This document shows, piece by piece, positions 38,374-49,456 of a stretch of 64,000 nucleotides of DNA. The stretch is taken from assembly GCF_017811755.1 (NCBI RefSeq), contig NZ_JADDJF010000001.1, positions 124,001 through 188,000 of the forward strand. The letters run 5' to 3'. Under the pieces are notes generated by a model that made no database searches, was not told the DNA's origin, and saw only the letters and a list, made by a program, of their open reading frames with translations. This DNA is from Pararhodobacter sp. SW119 (lineage in GTDB: Bacteria; Pseudomonadota; Alphaproteobacteria; Rhodobacterales; Rhodobacteraceae). Each line of letters opens with the position of its first letter. Positions within the stretch are counted from its first letter, which is position 1. Made by a program: the position numbers and the translations under genes.

Positions 38374-38487
38374 AGACCGCGACAGTCTGGCGATTTGCCG
38401 AAATCCTTGGCGGACAAAGCCGCGTGATCTGCGCCCCCCAGCGCGAGGAAAGTTCGCCCGGCCGAAAGGACTCCCGAAATGCAACGA

Positions 38488-38506
38488 CCCCGGCAATTTG
38501 CCGGGG
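38488..38506. terminator. Hairpin between convergent aminotransferase and clpX genes
   Basis: CCCCGGC (38488-38494) and GCCGGGG (38500-38506) pair around AATTT. It lies in the 163-bp convergent gap and could serve transcripts from either side, though neither strand shows a clear run of T. Confidence 0.4.
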
Positions 38507-38536
38507 CCTGCTTGCCTTGCGTAGGCTAAGGCTGGT

Positions 38537-39805
38537 TCAGCGCGCCGAGGCGGGCTGTTCGCGCTTGGCCTCGGAATAGATCATCAGCGGGCGCCCGTCG
38601 GCATTCACCGCTTCCTCGTTGACCAGCACTTTCTCGACATTGCTCATGCCCGGCAGTTCGAACATGGTGTCGAGCAGGATATCCTCCATGATCGACCGCA
38701 ACCCGCGCGCGCCGGTCTTGCGTGCGATCGCGCGTTTGGCAATGGCGCGCAGCGCGTCGTCGGTAAAGGACAGTTCCACGCCTTCGATCTCGAACAAGCG
38801 CTGGTATTGCTTGACGAGCGCATTCTTCGGTTCGGTCAGGATGGTGACCAGCGCGTCCTCGTCGAGGTCCGCAAGCGTCGCCACCACCGGCAGGCGGCCA
38901 ACGAATTCGGGGATCAGGCCGAACTTCAGCAGGTCCTCGGGCTCCAGCGATTTCAGCGTCTCGCCGATCTGCCGGGCGCTTTCGTCCTTCACATCAGCGC
39001 CGAAGCCGATCGCCGTGCCCTTCTGGCGCTGCGCGATGATCCGGTCCAGCCCGGCGAATGCCCCGCCGCAGATGAACAGGATGTTCGTCGTGTCCACCTG
39101 CAGGAACTCCTGCTGCGGGTGCTTGCGTCCGCCCTGCGGCGGCACGCTGGCGACCGTGCCCTCCATCAGCTTTAGGAGCGCCTGCTGCACCCCTTCGCCC
39201 GAGACGTCACGGGTGATCGAGGGGTTGTCCGACTTGCGGGTGATCTTGTCGACCTCGTCGATGTAGACGATGCCGCGCTGCGCCCGCTCGACGTTGTATT
39301 CGCTCGATTGCAGCAGCTTCAGGATGATGTTCTCGACATCCTCGCCCACGTAGCCGGCTTCGGTCAGCGTGGTCGCGTCCGCCATCGTGAAGGGCACATC
39401 CAGGATGCGCGCCAGCGTCTGCGCCAGCAGCGTCTTGCCGCAGCCGGTGGGGCCGATCAGCAGGATGTTCGACTTCGACAGCTCCACCTCGCCGGCCTTG
39501 CCGGAATTGTTGAGCCGCTTGTAATGGTTGTGCACCGCGACCGAGAGCACCCGCTTGGCGTGTTCCTGTCCGATGACATAGTCGTCCAGCACCTTGCAGA
39601 TCTCGCGCGGGGTGGGCACGCCGTCGGTGGTCTTCAGGCCCGAGCTCTTGGTCTCTTCGCGGATGATGTCCATGCACAGTTCGACGCATTCGTCGCAGAT
39701 GAACACCGTCGGGCCCGCAATCAGCTTGCGCACCTCGTGCTGGCTCTTGCCACAGAAAGAACAGTAGAGGGTGTTCTTGCTGTCGCTGCCGGAAGAACTA
39801 GCCAT
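38537..39805 (-). CDS. clpX: ATP-dependent Clp protease ATP-binding subunit ClpX
   Basis: ClpX is the AAA+ unfoldase that recognises substrates and feeds ClpP. The N-terminal zinc domain has C15, C18, C37 and C40. Walker A GPTGCGKT, Walker [11 protein letters not shown] and the IGF-loop region [13 protein letters not shown] for ClpP docking are present. The 422 residues are standard. It lies 108 bases after clpP on the same strand. In alphaproteobacteria ClpXP degrades cell-cycle regulators such as CtrA. Confidence 0.98.
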   Translation of the reverse strand: MASSSGSDSKNTLYCSFCGKSQHEVRKLIAGPTVFICDECVELCMDIIREETKSSGLKTTDGVPTPREICKVLDDYVIGQEHAKRVLSVAVHNHYKRLNNSGKAGEVELSKSNILLIGPTGCGKTLLAQTLARILDVPFTMADATTLTEAGYVGEDVENIILKLLQSSEYNVERAQRGIVYIDEVDKITRKSDNPSITRDVSGEGVQQALLKLMEGTVASVPPQGGRKHPQQEFLQVDTTNILFICGGAFAGLDRIIAQRQKGTAIGFGADVKDESARQIGETLKSLEPEDLLKFGLIPEFVGRLPVVATLADLDEDALVTILTEPKNALVKQYQRLFEIEGVELSFTDDALRAIAKRAIARKTGARGLRSIMEDILLDTMFELPGMSNVEKVLVNEEAVNADGRPLMIYSEAKREQPASAR

Positions 39806-39913
39806 TCAGATACCTCGTGGTCTTCGGGAGGGCGGACCTTCTTGCGGGCATTTCGTCAAGGTTAGGCGAGGTTGCCCGCGCCGACAACGCAAAACTGCAT
39901 GAACCGGTTAGCG

Positions 39914-40543
39914 TCATGCCTTGGGGCTTTCCACCTTGGTCCGGTTCTCCACGATCTCGTCGATATGGCCCCATTTCTTGGCGTCTTCGGGGGTCATCCA
40001 GGTGTCGCGGTCCAGCGCGCGCTGGATCGTGTCGTAGTCGTGGCCCGTATGTTTCATGTAAAGCTGATAGATTCGTTCACGCGTCGCCTCGATCGACTTC
40101 GCGCTGATCAGGATGTCGGAGGCCGTGCCCCGCGCCCCGCCCGAGGGCTGGTGGACCAGAAACTCCGAATGCGGCAGCGAAAAGCGCATGCCTTTCTCCC
40201 CGCCGATCGCGATCACCGACCCCATCGATGCGGCCATCCCGCAGACCAGCGTCGACACCGCCGGCTTGATGTACTGCATCGTGTCGTAGATCGACATCCC
40301 CGCCGTCACCACGCCACCGGGCGAGTTGATGTACATGCTGATCTCTTTCGTGGGGTTCTCCGCTTCCAGGTGCAGAAGCTGCGCCACCACCAGGCTGGAC
40401 ATCCCGTCATGCACCGGGCCGTTCACGAAGATGATCCGCTCCTTCAGCAGGCGCGAGAAGATGTCGTAGGCCCGCTCGCCGCGACTGGTCTGCTCGACCA
40501 CCATGGGGACGAGGTTCATGTAGGTCTCGATGGGATCGTGCAT
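39914..40543 (-). CDS. clpP: ATP-dependent Clp protease proteolytic subunit ClpP
   Basis: ClpP forms the tetradecameric serine-protease chamber. The catalytic triad is visible: S106 in [11 protein letters not shown]131 in VHQPSGG and D180 in [28 protein letters not shown] is also conserved. I chose ATG 40543 ([18 protein letters not shown]), which gives the usual 209 residues; 15 in-frame upstream codons are probably leader. It precedes clpX and is divergent from soeA across a 243-bp gap. Confidence 0.97.
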   Translation of the reverse strand: MHDPIETYMNLVPMVVEQTSRGERAYDIFSRLLKERIIFVNGPVHDGMSSLVVAQLLHLEAENPTKEISMYINSPGGVVTAGMSIYDTMQYIKPAVSTLVCGMAASMGSVIAIGGEKGMRFSLPHSEFLVHQPSGGARGTASDILISAKSIEATRERIYQLYMKHTGHDYDTIQRALDRDTWMTPEDAKKWGHIDEIVENRTKVESPKA

Positions 40544-40786
40544 TGCTCGGGCCTCGTGTCGTGGGATGGTTTGCGGTCTAGGGGACAAACCTTGCGACAG
40601 ACTTAGCCCGCCGCGCCAACCCCTGCAAGGGCGCCCCCGTTCGCTTCGCCGGGCTGTGGCGCAACGTGGCGTTGTGCGCTGGCGCTGCCCTCAGTGCCGG
40701 TCTGGCCCTAGACGCGCGTGGACAATCCTGCAATGACTTGGTCGCAAACGGGGACGCCGCGAACCGGCGCACGTTTCGGAGGAAGG

Positions 40787-43609
40787 ATGCCGCAGCAGCC
40801 CGTGCTTGACCTGTCGCCGCCCGTGTCGGACGCGGTGCACCGGACGACCTGCTACATGTGCGCCTGCCGGTGCGGGATCAACGTGCACATGAAGGCCGGC
40901 AAGGTCGCCTATATCGAAGGCAACCGCGACCATCCGGTCAACCGCGGCGTGCTGTGCGCCAAGGGCAGCGCGGGGATCATGCAGCACCTCTCGCCCGCCC
41001 GCCTGCGCGCACCGCTCAAACGCGTCGGCCCGCGCGGATCGGGCGAATTTCGCGAAATCTCGTGGGACGAGGCGCTGCAAACCGCCGTCGACTGGCTGAA
41101 ACCCCTGCGCGAGACCGCGCCCGAGAAGCTGGCCTTCTTCACCGGGCGCGACCAGTCGCAAAGCTTCACCGGCTGGTGGGCGCAGGCCTATGGGACGCCG
41201 AACTGGGCCGCGCATGGCGGCTTCTGCTCGGTCAACATGGCGGCGGCCGGCATCTACACGATGGGCGGGTCGTTCTGGGAATTCGGCCAGCCCGACTGGG
41301 ACCGCACGAAGCTTTTCATGATCTTCGGCGTGGCCGAGGATCACGACTCGAACCCGATCAAGATGGGGCTGGGCAAGCTGAAGGCGCGCGTCGCACGGGT
41401 CATCGCCGTGAACCCCGTGCGCACCGGCTACAACGCCATCGCCGACGACTGGCTGGCGATCACGCCGGGTACCGACGGGCTGCTGATCCTCGCGCTCATC
41501 CATGAATTGATGCGCGCGGGCAAGATCGACCTCGACTACCTCATCCGCTACACCAACGCCCCCTTCCTGGTGAACACCGAGGATGGCCCGGAGAAGGGCC
41601 TCTTCCTGCGCGACGGCACCGGCACGCCGCTGGTCCTCGACCGTCGCACGGGCGAACCCGCCCCCTGGAACGCCCCCGGCGTGCGCCCCGACCCCGGCGC
41701 CGAATGGCAGGGCCACCAGACCGTCCTGCGCCACATGGCCACGCGCTACCTTGCGCCCGACCACGCCCCCGACGCCGTCGCCGCGCGTTGCGGCATCCCG
41801 GCCGAGCGCATCCGCGCCATCGCCGCGGAACTCGCGCGCGTGGCCTTCGAGGAGGAGATCACCCTCGACCGCCCCTGGACCGACTTCCGGGGCGAGCGGC
41901 ACACGCAGATGATCGGCCGCCCCGTCGCCTTCCACGCCATGCGCGGCATCTCGGCGCATTCCAACGGCTTCCAGACCTGCCGGGCCCTCCACGTCCTTCA
42001 GATCCTGCTCGGCAGCGTCGACACCCCCGGCGGCTTCCGCTTCAAGCCGCCCTACCCGAAACCGCCCGAAGGCCATCCCCGCCCGCACGGGCGCAGCCAG
42101 CCCGGCCAACCCCTCGACGGCCCGCATCTTGGCTACCCGCTCGGCCCTGACGACCTGCTGCTGACCGACACCGGTGCGCCGATCCGCATCGACAAGGCCT
42201 TCACCTGGGAAAACCCGCTCTCGGCGCACGGCATGATGCACATGGTCATCTCGAACGCGCATGCGGGCGATCCGTACCCGATCGACACGCTCTTTCTCTA
42301 CATGGCCAACATGGCCTGGAACTCGTCGATGAACACGGGCGCAGTGATGCGCATGCTCACCGACACCGACGCCGCCGGCGACTACGTCATCCCCCGGATC
42401 ATCGTCTCCGACGCCTATTCGTCCGAAATGGTGGCCTTCGCCGATCTCGTCCTGCCCGACACTACCTACCTCGAACGCCACGACTGCATCAGCCTCCTCG
42501 ACCGCCCGATCTGCGAGGCCGACGCCATGGCCGACGCCATCCGCTGGCCGGTGGTCGCGCCCGACCGGCCGGGACATGAGGGCGTGCGCCCCTTCCAGTC
42601 GGTGCTCCTGGACCTCGGCGCGCGGCTGGGCCTGCCGGGCATGGTGGACGACGCGGGCCAGCCGAAATTCCGCGACTACGCCGACTACATCGTCAACCAT
42701 GAACGCCGCCCCGGCGTCGGCCCGCTCGCCGGCTGGCGCGGCGATGGCACGGCCTCGGGCCGCGCCGCCCCCAACCCCGCCCAACTCGACCGATACATCG
42801 AAAACGGCGGCTTCTTCGCCGACCACATCCCCGAGGAGGCGCAGTTCTTCAAACCCTGGAACGCCGCCTACCAGGACTGGGCCGTCGAACGCGGGCTGAT
42901 GGACAAACCCGCCCCCTACCTCTTCAACCTCTACCTCGAACCCCTGCGCCGCTTCCAGCTTGCCGCCGAGGGGCATGGCACCCGCCAGCCGCCCGAGCAT
43001 CTGCGCGCCCGCATCCGGCAAACCCTCGACCCGCTGCCCCTCTGGTATCCGCCGTTCGAGGAGGCTGCGACCGATCCCGCCGACTACCCGCTGCACGCGC
43101 TCACCCAGCGGCCGGCGGCGATGTATCATTCCTGGGGGTCGCAGAACGCCTGGCTGCGCCAGATCCACGGCATGAACCCGCTCTACGTGCCGAAATCCGT
43201 CTGGCTCGACCACGGCTTTGCCGAGGGCGACTGGGCCTGGCTCATCTCGCCGCATGGCCGCATCCGGCTGCCGGTCGCGCGCATGGACGCGCTCAACGAC
43301 CATACCGTCTGGACCTGGAACGCCATCGGCAAGCGCGCCGGCGCCTGGGCGCTGGACCCCGCCGCGCCCGAGGTCGAAAAGGGCTTTCTGCTCAACCACC
43401 TGATCCATGAACTTCTGCCGCCCAAAGGCGACGGCCTGCGCTGGTCCAACTCCGATCCCGTCACTGGCCAGGCCGCCTGGTACGACCTGCGCGTGCGCAT
43501 CGCCAAGGCGCCCGAGGGCGGCCCGGTCGCGCCCCGCGCCGCCACCCAGGCCTCGCCCGTCGGCCGCGGCCCGGCGCGCGTCGCGCTCAAGACGGAGGGG
43601 ACGCCGTGA
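40787..43609 (+). CDS. soeA: Sulfite dehydrogenase (quinone) SoeA, molybdopterin subunit
   Basis: This 940-residue molybdopterin oxidoreductase has an N-terminal iron-sulfur motif, C22-x2-C25-x3-C29-x27-C57 (TTCYMCACRCG and GVLCAKGS), and a DMSO-reductase-type molybdenum core. SoeA oxidises sulfite to sulfate in the cytoplasm, passing electrons through SoeB and SoeC to quinone. No twin-arginine signal is present, in line with SoeA and unlike periplasmic PhsA/PsrA-type enzymes. Start 40787 follows GGAGGAAGG; GTG 40718 is possible. Assignment rests on the soeABC order and sizes; another substrate of this family cannot be excluded. Confidence 0.85.
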   Translation: MPQQPVLDLSPPVSDAVHRTTCYMCACRCGINVHMKAGKVAYIEGNRDHPVNRGVLCAKGSAGIMQHLSPARLRAPLKRVGPRGSGEFREISWDEALQTAVDWLKPLRETAPEKLAFFTGRDQSQSFTGWWAQAYGTPNWAAHGGFCSVNMAAAGIYTMGGSFWEFGQPDWDRTKLFMIFGVAEDHDSNPIKMGLGKLKARVARVIAVNPVRTGYNAIADDWLAITPGTDGLLILALIHELMRAGKIDLDYLIRYTNAPFLVNTEDGPEKGLFLRDGTGTPLVLDRRTGEPAPWNAPGVRPDPGAEWQGHQTVLRHMATRYLAPDHAPDAVAARCGIPAERIRAIAAELARVAFEEEITLDRPWTDFRGERHTQMIGRPVAFHAMRGISAHSNGFQTCRALHVLQILLGSVDTPGGFRFKPPYPKPPEGHPRPHGRSQPGQPLDGPHLGYPLGPDDLLLTDTGAPIRIDKAFTWENPLSAHGMMHMVISNAHAGDPYPIDTLFLYMANMAWNSSMNTGAVMRMLTDTDAAGDYVIPRIIVSDAYSSEMVAFADLVLPDTTYLERHDCISLLDRPICEADAMADAIRWPVVAPDRPGHEGVRPFQSVLLDLGARLGLPGMVDDAGQPKFRDYADYIVNHERRPGVGPLAGWRGDGTASGRAAPNPAQLDRYIENGGFFADHIPEEAQFFKPWNAAYQDWAVERGLMDKPAPYLFNLYLEPLRRFQLAAEGHGTRQPPEHLRARIRQTLDPLPLWYPPFEEAATDPADYPLHALTQRPAAMYHSWGSQNAWLRQIHGMNPLYVPKSVWLDHGFAEGDWAWLISPHGRIRLPVARMDALNDHTVWTWNAIGKRAGAWALDPAAPEVEKGFLLNHLIHELLPPKGDGLRWSNSDPVTGQAAWYDLRVRIAKAPEGGPVAPRAATQASPVGRGPARVALKTEGTP

Positions 43610-44355
43610 CTGACCTTCCCGCCAAGACGGATCGGAAACTCGGCCTGGTGATCGACCTCGACACCTGCGTCGGCTGTCACGCCTGCGTCGTCGCCTGCAA
43701 GGGCTGGAACACCGAGAATTACGGCACGGCCCTGTCGGACACCGACGCCTACGGCGCCGCCCCCGAAGGCACCTTCCTCAACCGCGTCCATACCTACGAG
43801 GTCACGCCACCACAGGGCGCCCCGGTCGTCGTCCATTTCCCCAAGTCCTGCCTGCATTGCGAGGATGCGCCCTGCGTCACCGTCTGCCCCACCGGCGCCA
43901 GCTACAAGCGCGCCGAGGACGGGATCGTCCTGGTCAACGAGGAGGACTGCATCGGCTGCGGCCTCTGCGCCTGGGCCTGCCCCTATGGCGCGCGCGAGAT
44001 GGACGCGGTCGCCGGCGTGATGAAGAAATGCACCCTCTGCGTCGACCGGATCTACAACGAGAACCTGGCCCCGGAAGACCGCGAACCCGCCTGCGTGCGC
44101 ACCTGCCCCGCCGGCGCGCGGCACTTCGGCGACCTGGGCGACCCCGACAGCGCCGTCAGCCGGCTGGTCGCGGATCGCGGCGGCATCGACCTGATGCCCG
44201 AACAGGGCACGAAGCCGGTCAACAAGTACCTGCCCCCGCGGCGCCGCGACCACCTGACCGCCCCGCCCGAAAACCTCGCCGCGCTCTGCGAGCCGTCCAC
44301 CCAGGGTCTGGGCGGCTTTCTCGGCTGGCTCGACCGCACGCTCGAGAAACTCTGA
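43606..44355 (+). CDS. soeB: Sulfite dehydrogenase SoeB, iron-sulfur subunit
   Basis: This 249-residue ferredoxin-like electron carrier has four iron-sulfur motifs: C21-C24-C27-C31 (DTCVGCHACVVACKG), the group in KSCLHCEDAPCVTVCPTGA, EDCIGCGLCAWACPYGA, and CTLC with later cysteines in ACVRTCPAGA. It connects the molybdenum subunit to the membrane subunit. The GTG start overlaps the soeA stop (GTGA), and its own stop shares a base with the soeC start, so the three subunits are tightly coupled. Confidence 0.9.
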   Translation: MTDLPAKTDRKLGLVIDLDTCVGCHACVVACKGWNTENYGTALSDTDAYGAAPEGTFLNRVHTYEVTPPQGAPVVVHFPKSCLHCEDAPCVTVCPTGASYKRAEDGIVLVNEEDCIGCGLCAWACPYGAREMDAVAGVMKKCTLCVDRIYNENLAPEDREPACVRTCPAGARHFGDLGDPDSAVSRLVADRGGIDLMPEQGTKPVNKYLPPRRRDHLTAPPENLAALCEPSTQGLGGFLGWLDRTLEKL

Positions 44356-45242
44356 TGCATCCCGCCCCCTCGCTCATCGCCTTCAGCGTCCTCTCGGGCC
44401 TCGGCCTCGGCCTGCTGGCCATGCTTGGGCTTGGGCTGATCGTGCCGACGGGGTGGGCCGCGTTCCTGTGGTTCGGCCTCGGCTACGCTCTGACACTGTG
44501 CGGGCTCGGCGCCTCGGCCCTGCACTTGCGTCACCCCGAACGCGCGCTCAAGGCCTTCACCCAATGGCGCACAAGCTGGCTCTCGCGCGAGGCGGTGCTG
44601 GCGCTGGCCGCACTGCTGCTGATCGCGCCGCATGCCGCGGGGTCGGTCTTTCTGGCCCGGCCGATGCCCGCCCTCGGCCTGGTGGCGGCGCTGATGGCGC
44701 TGCTGACCGTGCTCGCCACAGCGATGATCTACGCGCAACTGCGCACCGTGCCGCGCTGGCACCACTGGTCCGTGCCCGTCCTCTTCCTGCTCGCCGCCTT
44801 TGCCGGCGGGCTGCTCTTGATCGGCAGCACGACGCTGGCGCCGCTGGCGCTGGCGCTGCTGGCGGTCGCACTTCTGGCGCACTGGATGATCGGCGACCAG
44901 CGCTTCGCCGGGGCGGGCCACACCGGCGAAACCGCCACCGGCCTCGGCCCGCTGGGACAGGTCCGCCAGCTGGAGCCGCCGCACACCGGCACCAACTACC
45001 TGCTGCGCGAGATGGCGCATGTCGTGGCCCGCCGGCACGCGATCAAGCTGCGGGTGCTGGCGCTGGTCTGCGCGGCGGTGCTGCCGATGCTGCTGCTGGT
45101 CCTGACGCCGGTCGGACAGCCGGTCAGCCCCCCGGTCTGGGCGTTGGCCGTCGCGCTGCATGTCCTCGGCATGCTCGCCGCCCGCTGGCTCTTCTTTGCC
45201 GAGGCCGAGCATGTCATGGGGCTCTATTACGGGCGCCACTGA
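44355..45242 (+). CDS. soeC: Sulfite dehydrogenase SoeC, membrane anchor
   Basis: This 295-residue DmsC/NrfD-type protein has about eight hydrophobic helices and should bind quinone in the inner membrane. LHLRHPERALKAFTQWRTSWLSRE between helices is typical of the DmsC anchor family, as is REMAHVVARRHA before helix six. With SoeA and SoeB it makes a complex that passes electrons from sulfite to the quinone pool. A 495-bp non-coding region with hairpins and an 11-bp repeat array follows. Confidence 0.88.
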   Translation: MHPAPSLIAFSVLSGLGLGLLAMLGLGLIVPTGWAAFLWFGLGYALTLCGLGASALHLRHPERALKAFTQWRTSWLSREAVLALAALLLIAPHAAGSVFLARPMPALGLVAALMALLTVLATAMIYAQLRTVPRWHHWSVPVLFLLAAFAGGLLLIGSTTLAPLALALLAVALLAHWMIGDQRFAGAGHTGETATGLGPLGQVRQLEPPHTGTNYLLREMAHVVARRHAIKLRVLALVCAAVLPMLLLVLTPVGQPVSPPVWALAVALHVLGMLAARWLFFAEAEHVMGLYYGRH

Positions 45243-45636
45243 CCCGCACCTGCCGCGGCCGGTGGACCGGTTCGCGGGGCCGGCGCTCGGCCCCCATCGA
45301 GGGGGCCTCGCGCCGCGGGGGCTGACGCCCCCGGTCGAGCCGCCCCGGCCCCGCGCCGCACCCGAGAGCCCGAGGATGCTCCCGCCCCTCGTCAAGCTGC
45401 ACGCTGCGCGTGCAACTTTCCTCGCGTTGGGCCGGGCGCCGCGCGCTTCGCGCGCGGCGAAAAGAGTCTCCGCCGCAAAACGCCGGACATTCCACCCAAC
45501 GCCCGCAACTTCATCTGTCCAAAAAATATCCCGGGGGGTGAATTGGCGCAGCCAAGAGGGGGGCAGCGCCCCCCTGATCCACCTCGTCACCAGTCCGAGC
45601 CTCGGTCGGGCAGCGGTTACCGAACCCCTGCCGCAC
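45243..45636. other. Non-coding convergent region with GC hairpins
   Basis: I see no gene here. It holds four strong hairpins: 45289-45307 (GGCCCCC/GGGGGCC), 45316-45333 (loop TGAC), 45438-45458 (GCCGCGCG/CGCGCGGC) and 45558-45574 (GGGGGGC/GCCCCCC). Between the last two is AAAAAATATCCCGGGGGG (45521-45538). Read on the minus strand this gives a GC stretch followed by ATATTTTTT, a pattern I recall at many gene ends in Rhodobacterales. It probably ends transcripts from both sides. The 11-bp repeat array follows directly. Confidence 0.6.
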
Positions 45637-45730
45637 CGTTCGGAACTGCCATACGTTTGCCATACGCTTGCCAGCCGCTTGCCAGCCGCTTGCCATACAC
45701 TTTCCGGCACCCTGCCGACGCCCGTTTCGG
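45637..45730. repeat. Helically phased 11-bp repeat array, copy 1
   Basis: TGCC recurs at 45647, 45658, 45669, 45680, 45691 and 45713 (TTCC at 45702), exactly every 11 bp. Typical units are TTGCCATACGC and TTGCCAGCCGC. The first 40 bases (45637-45676) are identical to 52617-52656. The array ends eight bases before the stop codon of the minus-strand phosphotransferase gene. As 11 is not a multiple of three, and no spacers separate the units, it is neither coding nor CRISPR. Confidence 0.85.
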
Positions 45731-45737
45731 GCGGATT

Positions 45738-46745
45738 TCAGCCCCGCGCGCGCACCATGTCCCAGGCGATCTCCGCCAGCGGCCCAGCCGTGCGCCCCAT
45801 CTCCGCCGCCTTCGGGTCCGACGCCGTCCCGTCCTCGGCCCGCTTGGCGATGCCCTGCAGGATCGCGGCAATCCGGAACAGTGCGAGAATGACGTAAAAG
45901 TCAAAGTTGTCAGGTCGTTGCCGCCCGGTCCTGCTGCACCAGGCATCGACATAGTCGGCCTCCTGCGGGATGCCCGTGCCCGCCAGATCGACCCCGCCCA
46001 GCCCCCGGAACAGCCCCGGCGCGATCCGCCAGACCATCACGTTATAGGCGAAATCGGCATAGGGACAGCCCAGCGTCGACAGCTCCCAGTCTACCACGGC
46101 TAGTACCCGCGGCTCGGTCAGATGCAAGATCAGGTTGTCCAGCCGGTAATCCCCATGCACCAGCCGCACCTCCTCCTCGCGCTGCGGCAGGTTCTCGGGC
46201 AACCACGCGATCAGCCCCTCCATCGCCTCGATCTTCCGCGTCTCGCTCGCGCGGTACTGCTTCGTCCACCGATGCACCTGCCGCGCCACATACCCCCCCG
46301 GCCGCCCGTAGTCGCCCAGGCCCACCGCGTCCGGATCGACCAGGCTGATCGCCGCATGCGTCGCGTTCATCGCGTCGAAAATCCCCGCCCGTTCAACGGG
46401 TTCGACCCCCGGCAGGCGTGGGTCGAACAGCACCCGCCCGGGCAGGAAATCCATGACAAAGAACATCGCCCCCATGACCGACGCGTCCTCGCACAGCGCA
46501 TGCACCTTCGGCACCGGCACATCCGTATCCGCCAGCGCCCGCATCACCCGAAACTCCCGGTCGACCGCATGCGCCGAGGGAAGAACATCCCCCAAGGGCT
46601 TTTGTCGCAACACATAATCGCCACTGGCCGCGCAGATCTTCCAGGTCGGGTTCGACTGCCCGCCCGACAGCCGTTCCAGCCGCAGCGGCCCCGCATAGCC
46701 CGGCACATGCGCCGTCATCCACCGTTCCAGTTCCGCCTCGGCCAT
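45738..46745 (-). CDS. APH-type phosphotransferase, LvaA/ACAD11-kinase-like
   Basis: This 335-residue aminoglycoside-phosphotransferase-fold kinase has [12 protein letters not shown], the catalytic [11 protein letters not shown] and the metal-binding [18 protein letters not shown]. Close relatives are fused to or encoded beside acyl-CoA dehydrogenases; LvaA of Pseudomonas putida and the kinase domains of mammalian ACAD10/11 phosphorylate 4-hydroxyacyl-CoA. The divergent acyl-CoA dehydrogenase here supports that role. ATG 46745 follows GGGGGAAAGG eight bases upstream; the longer frame crosses the divergent promoter. Confidence 0.85.
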   Translation of the reverse strand: MAEAELERWMTAHVPGYAGPLRLERLSGGQSNPTWKICAASGDYVLRQKPLGDVLPSAHAVDREFRVMRALADTDVPVPKVHALCEDASVMGAMFFVMDFLPGRVLFDPRLPGVEPVERAGIFDAMNATHAAISLVDPDAVGLGDYGRPGGYVARQVHRWTKQYRASETRKIEAMEGLIAWLPENLPQREEEVRLVHGDYRLDNLILHLTEPRVLAVVDWELSTLGCPYADFAYNVMVWRIAPGLFRGLGGVDLAGTGIPQEADYVDAWCSRTGRQRPDNFDFYVILALFRIAAILQGIAKRAEDGTASDPKAAEMGRTAGPLAEIAWDMVRARG

Positions 46746-46866
46746 CCTGCGCGCCTTTCCCCCGACCATGCGACCGTCCCGCCTGTCGTGCGCCAAGTCA
46801 AGCCGCGCCTGCTTGCCAGCCCGCAGCCCCCCCGCTACCGTGCCGCCAACCGCAGGAGGACCCCGA

Positions 46867-48122
<1,256 letters not shown>

Positions 48123-48126
<4 letters not shown>

Positions 48127-48905
48127 CGCTTGCGGGCCGCGTGGCGCTGGTCACCGGCGCCGCGGGCGGCATCGGCCGCGCCTCGGCGCGGGCGCTGTCG
48201 GCGCGCGGCGCGGCGGTGCTGGCGGTCGATCTGAAGGACCCGTCCGAGACGGTGGCGCTGATCCGCGGGGACGGTGGCGCGGCCGAGGGGCTGGCCACCG
48301 ACTGCGCGACCGAGGCCGGCGCGGCCGCGATGGTGGCGCAGGCCGTCGCGTCGTTCGGCCGGCTCGACATCCTGCACGCCAACGCCGGGATCTCGGGTCC
48401 GCTCAATCCCGACCTGACCACCGGCGCGGCGGAGTTCGCCGAGATCCTGCGCGTCAACCTGATCGGTCCGTGGCTGGCGATCCGCGCGGCGCGGCCGCAT
48501 CTGGGCGCCGGCGCGGCCATCGTCTGCACCGCGTCGGTCGCGGGGCTCGCGGCGGGGGCAGGGGGGCTGCCCTACTCGGCCTCGAAAGCCGGGGTCATCA
48601 ACCTGGTGCAGACCACCGCCGCGGCGCTTTCGGGGACCGGTATCCGCGTCAACGCCGTCGCGCCGGGGCTGATCGAGACGCCGATGACTGCGCCGCTTTA
48701 CACCGATGCCCGCGCCCGGGGGCGGGAGGGCCGCATCGGCCAACTGAACCCGCTGCGCCGCGGTGGCGAGGCCGAGGAGGTGGCCGAAGCGGTCGCCTTC
48801 CTCGCCTCGGACGCGGCAAGCTATGTCAACGGGCAGGTGATCGTCGTCGATGGTGGGCTTTCGGCCAGCCTTCCGTTCGCACCGCGTCCCGCCGGCGGCG
48901 GGTGA
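48123..48905 (+). CDS. Short-chain dehydrogenase/reductase
   Basis: This 260-residue classical SDR has the NAD(P) motif [17 protein letters not shown]-like HANAGISG, catalytic YSASK and the C-terminal [11 protein letters not shown]40 after the second strand (VLAVDLKD) suggests NAD rather than NADP. Its start overlaps the acyl-CoA dehydrogenase stop (ATGA), so it probably oxidises a hydroxyacyl intermediate of the same pathway. Confidence 0.9.
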
Positions 48906-48911
48906 GGGTAG

Positions 48912-48986
48912 TGCGCGCATGCGCGCATTACGGCAACAAGTTGATAAAAAACGGGAAAAATCCTCCGTTAACCGCAATGAAACGTT
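48912..48986 (-). repeat. Composite box-IHF-palindrome element, copy 4
   Basis: This copy is in the opposite orientation. On the minus strand the box GTTTCATTGCGGTTAA (48983-48968) is identical to copy 2. TATCAACTTGTTG (48946-48934) fits the IHF consensus exactly behind a T-rich tract. The palindrome TGCGCGCATGCGCGCA (48912-48927) is perfect, and GTA/TAC extend it across one mismatch. Box start to palindrome centre is again 63.5 bp. It fills the 119-bp gap between the convergent SDR gene and the small membrane protein gene. Confidence 0.8.
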
Positions 48987-49024
48987 TGGCAGGGGCGGCG
49001 CCATCCCTTGCCCAGGCGTGCGGA

Positions 49025-49327
49025 TCAGAACCAGCCCCGCCGCCGCTTGCCGCGCAGCCATTGCCGCAGCCGGATCATCGCCGCCGACACGCGCGGCCGC
49101 AGCGCCGGCAGGTCGACCGCCAGCAGCAGCAGCCCGATCGGCAGCATCCACAGCCCGACCAGCGGCAGGAACCAGAAAAGGCCGCCCAGCGTGAACAGCA
49201 CTGCCAACGGCAGGCGCACGAGCACCAGATGCGGGGCCGTCAGCCGCTCGATCAGGCGCTGCAGCCGCGGATACCCCCGCGCCGAGGAGGCGAGTTGCCG
49301 CTGGAATCGTCGATCCTGCCGGTTCAT
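49025..49327 (-). CDS. Small membrane protein, PGPGW-like
   Basis: This 100-residue protein has a basic N-terminus (MNRQDRRFQRQLASSARGY), one or two hydrophobic segments (PLAVLFTLGGLFWFLPLVG and LPIGLLLLAVDLP) and a basic tail. It resembles small inner-membrane proteins sometimes called PGPGW proteins, whose function is unknown. ATG 49327 was chosen because the conserved part starts there; the 64 upstream in-frame codons lie in the rpsD promoter region. Confidence 0.7.
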   Translation of the reverse strand: MNRQDRRFQRQLASSARGYPRLQRLIERLTAPHLVLVRLPLAVLFTLGGLFWFLPLVGLWMLPIGLLLLAVDLPALRPRVSAAMIRLRQWLRGKRRRGWF

Positions 49328-49456
49328 GGTCGGTGTTGTCGTCCTTGGTGCGCGCGTTACGCCCCAGCATGGACAGGGACCCGGCGTCGGACAAGACGTC
49401 GCAGCGCCCCATCGCGGCGCCCTCGCGCAGACGTGACGCGGCGCCGGGCGGGGGCC

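Noticed and set aside
40718-40786. GTG 40718 as the start of soeA
   Set aside because: It lacks a ribosome binding site, whereas ATG 40787 follows GGAGGAAGG and gives a normal N-terminus before the iron-sulfur motif.
45637-45730. 11-bp array as a CRISPR or as coding repeats
   Set aside because: Units are directly adjacent without spacers, and an 11-base period shifts the reading frame at each unit.
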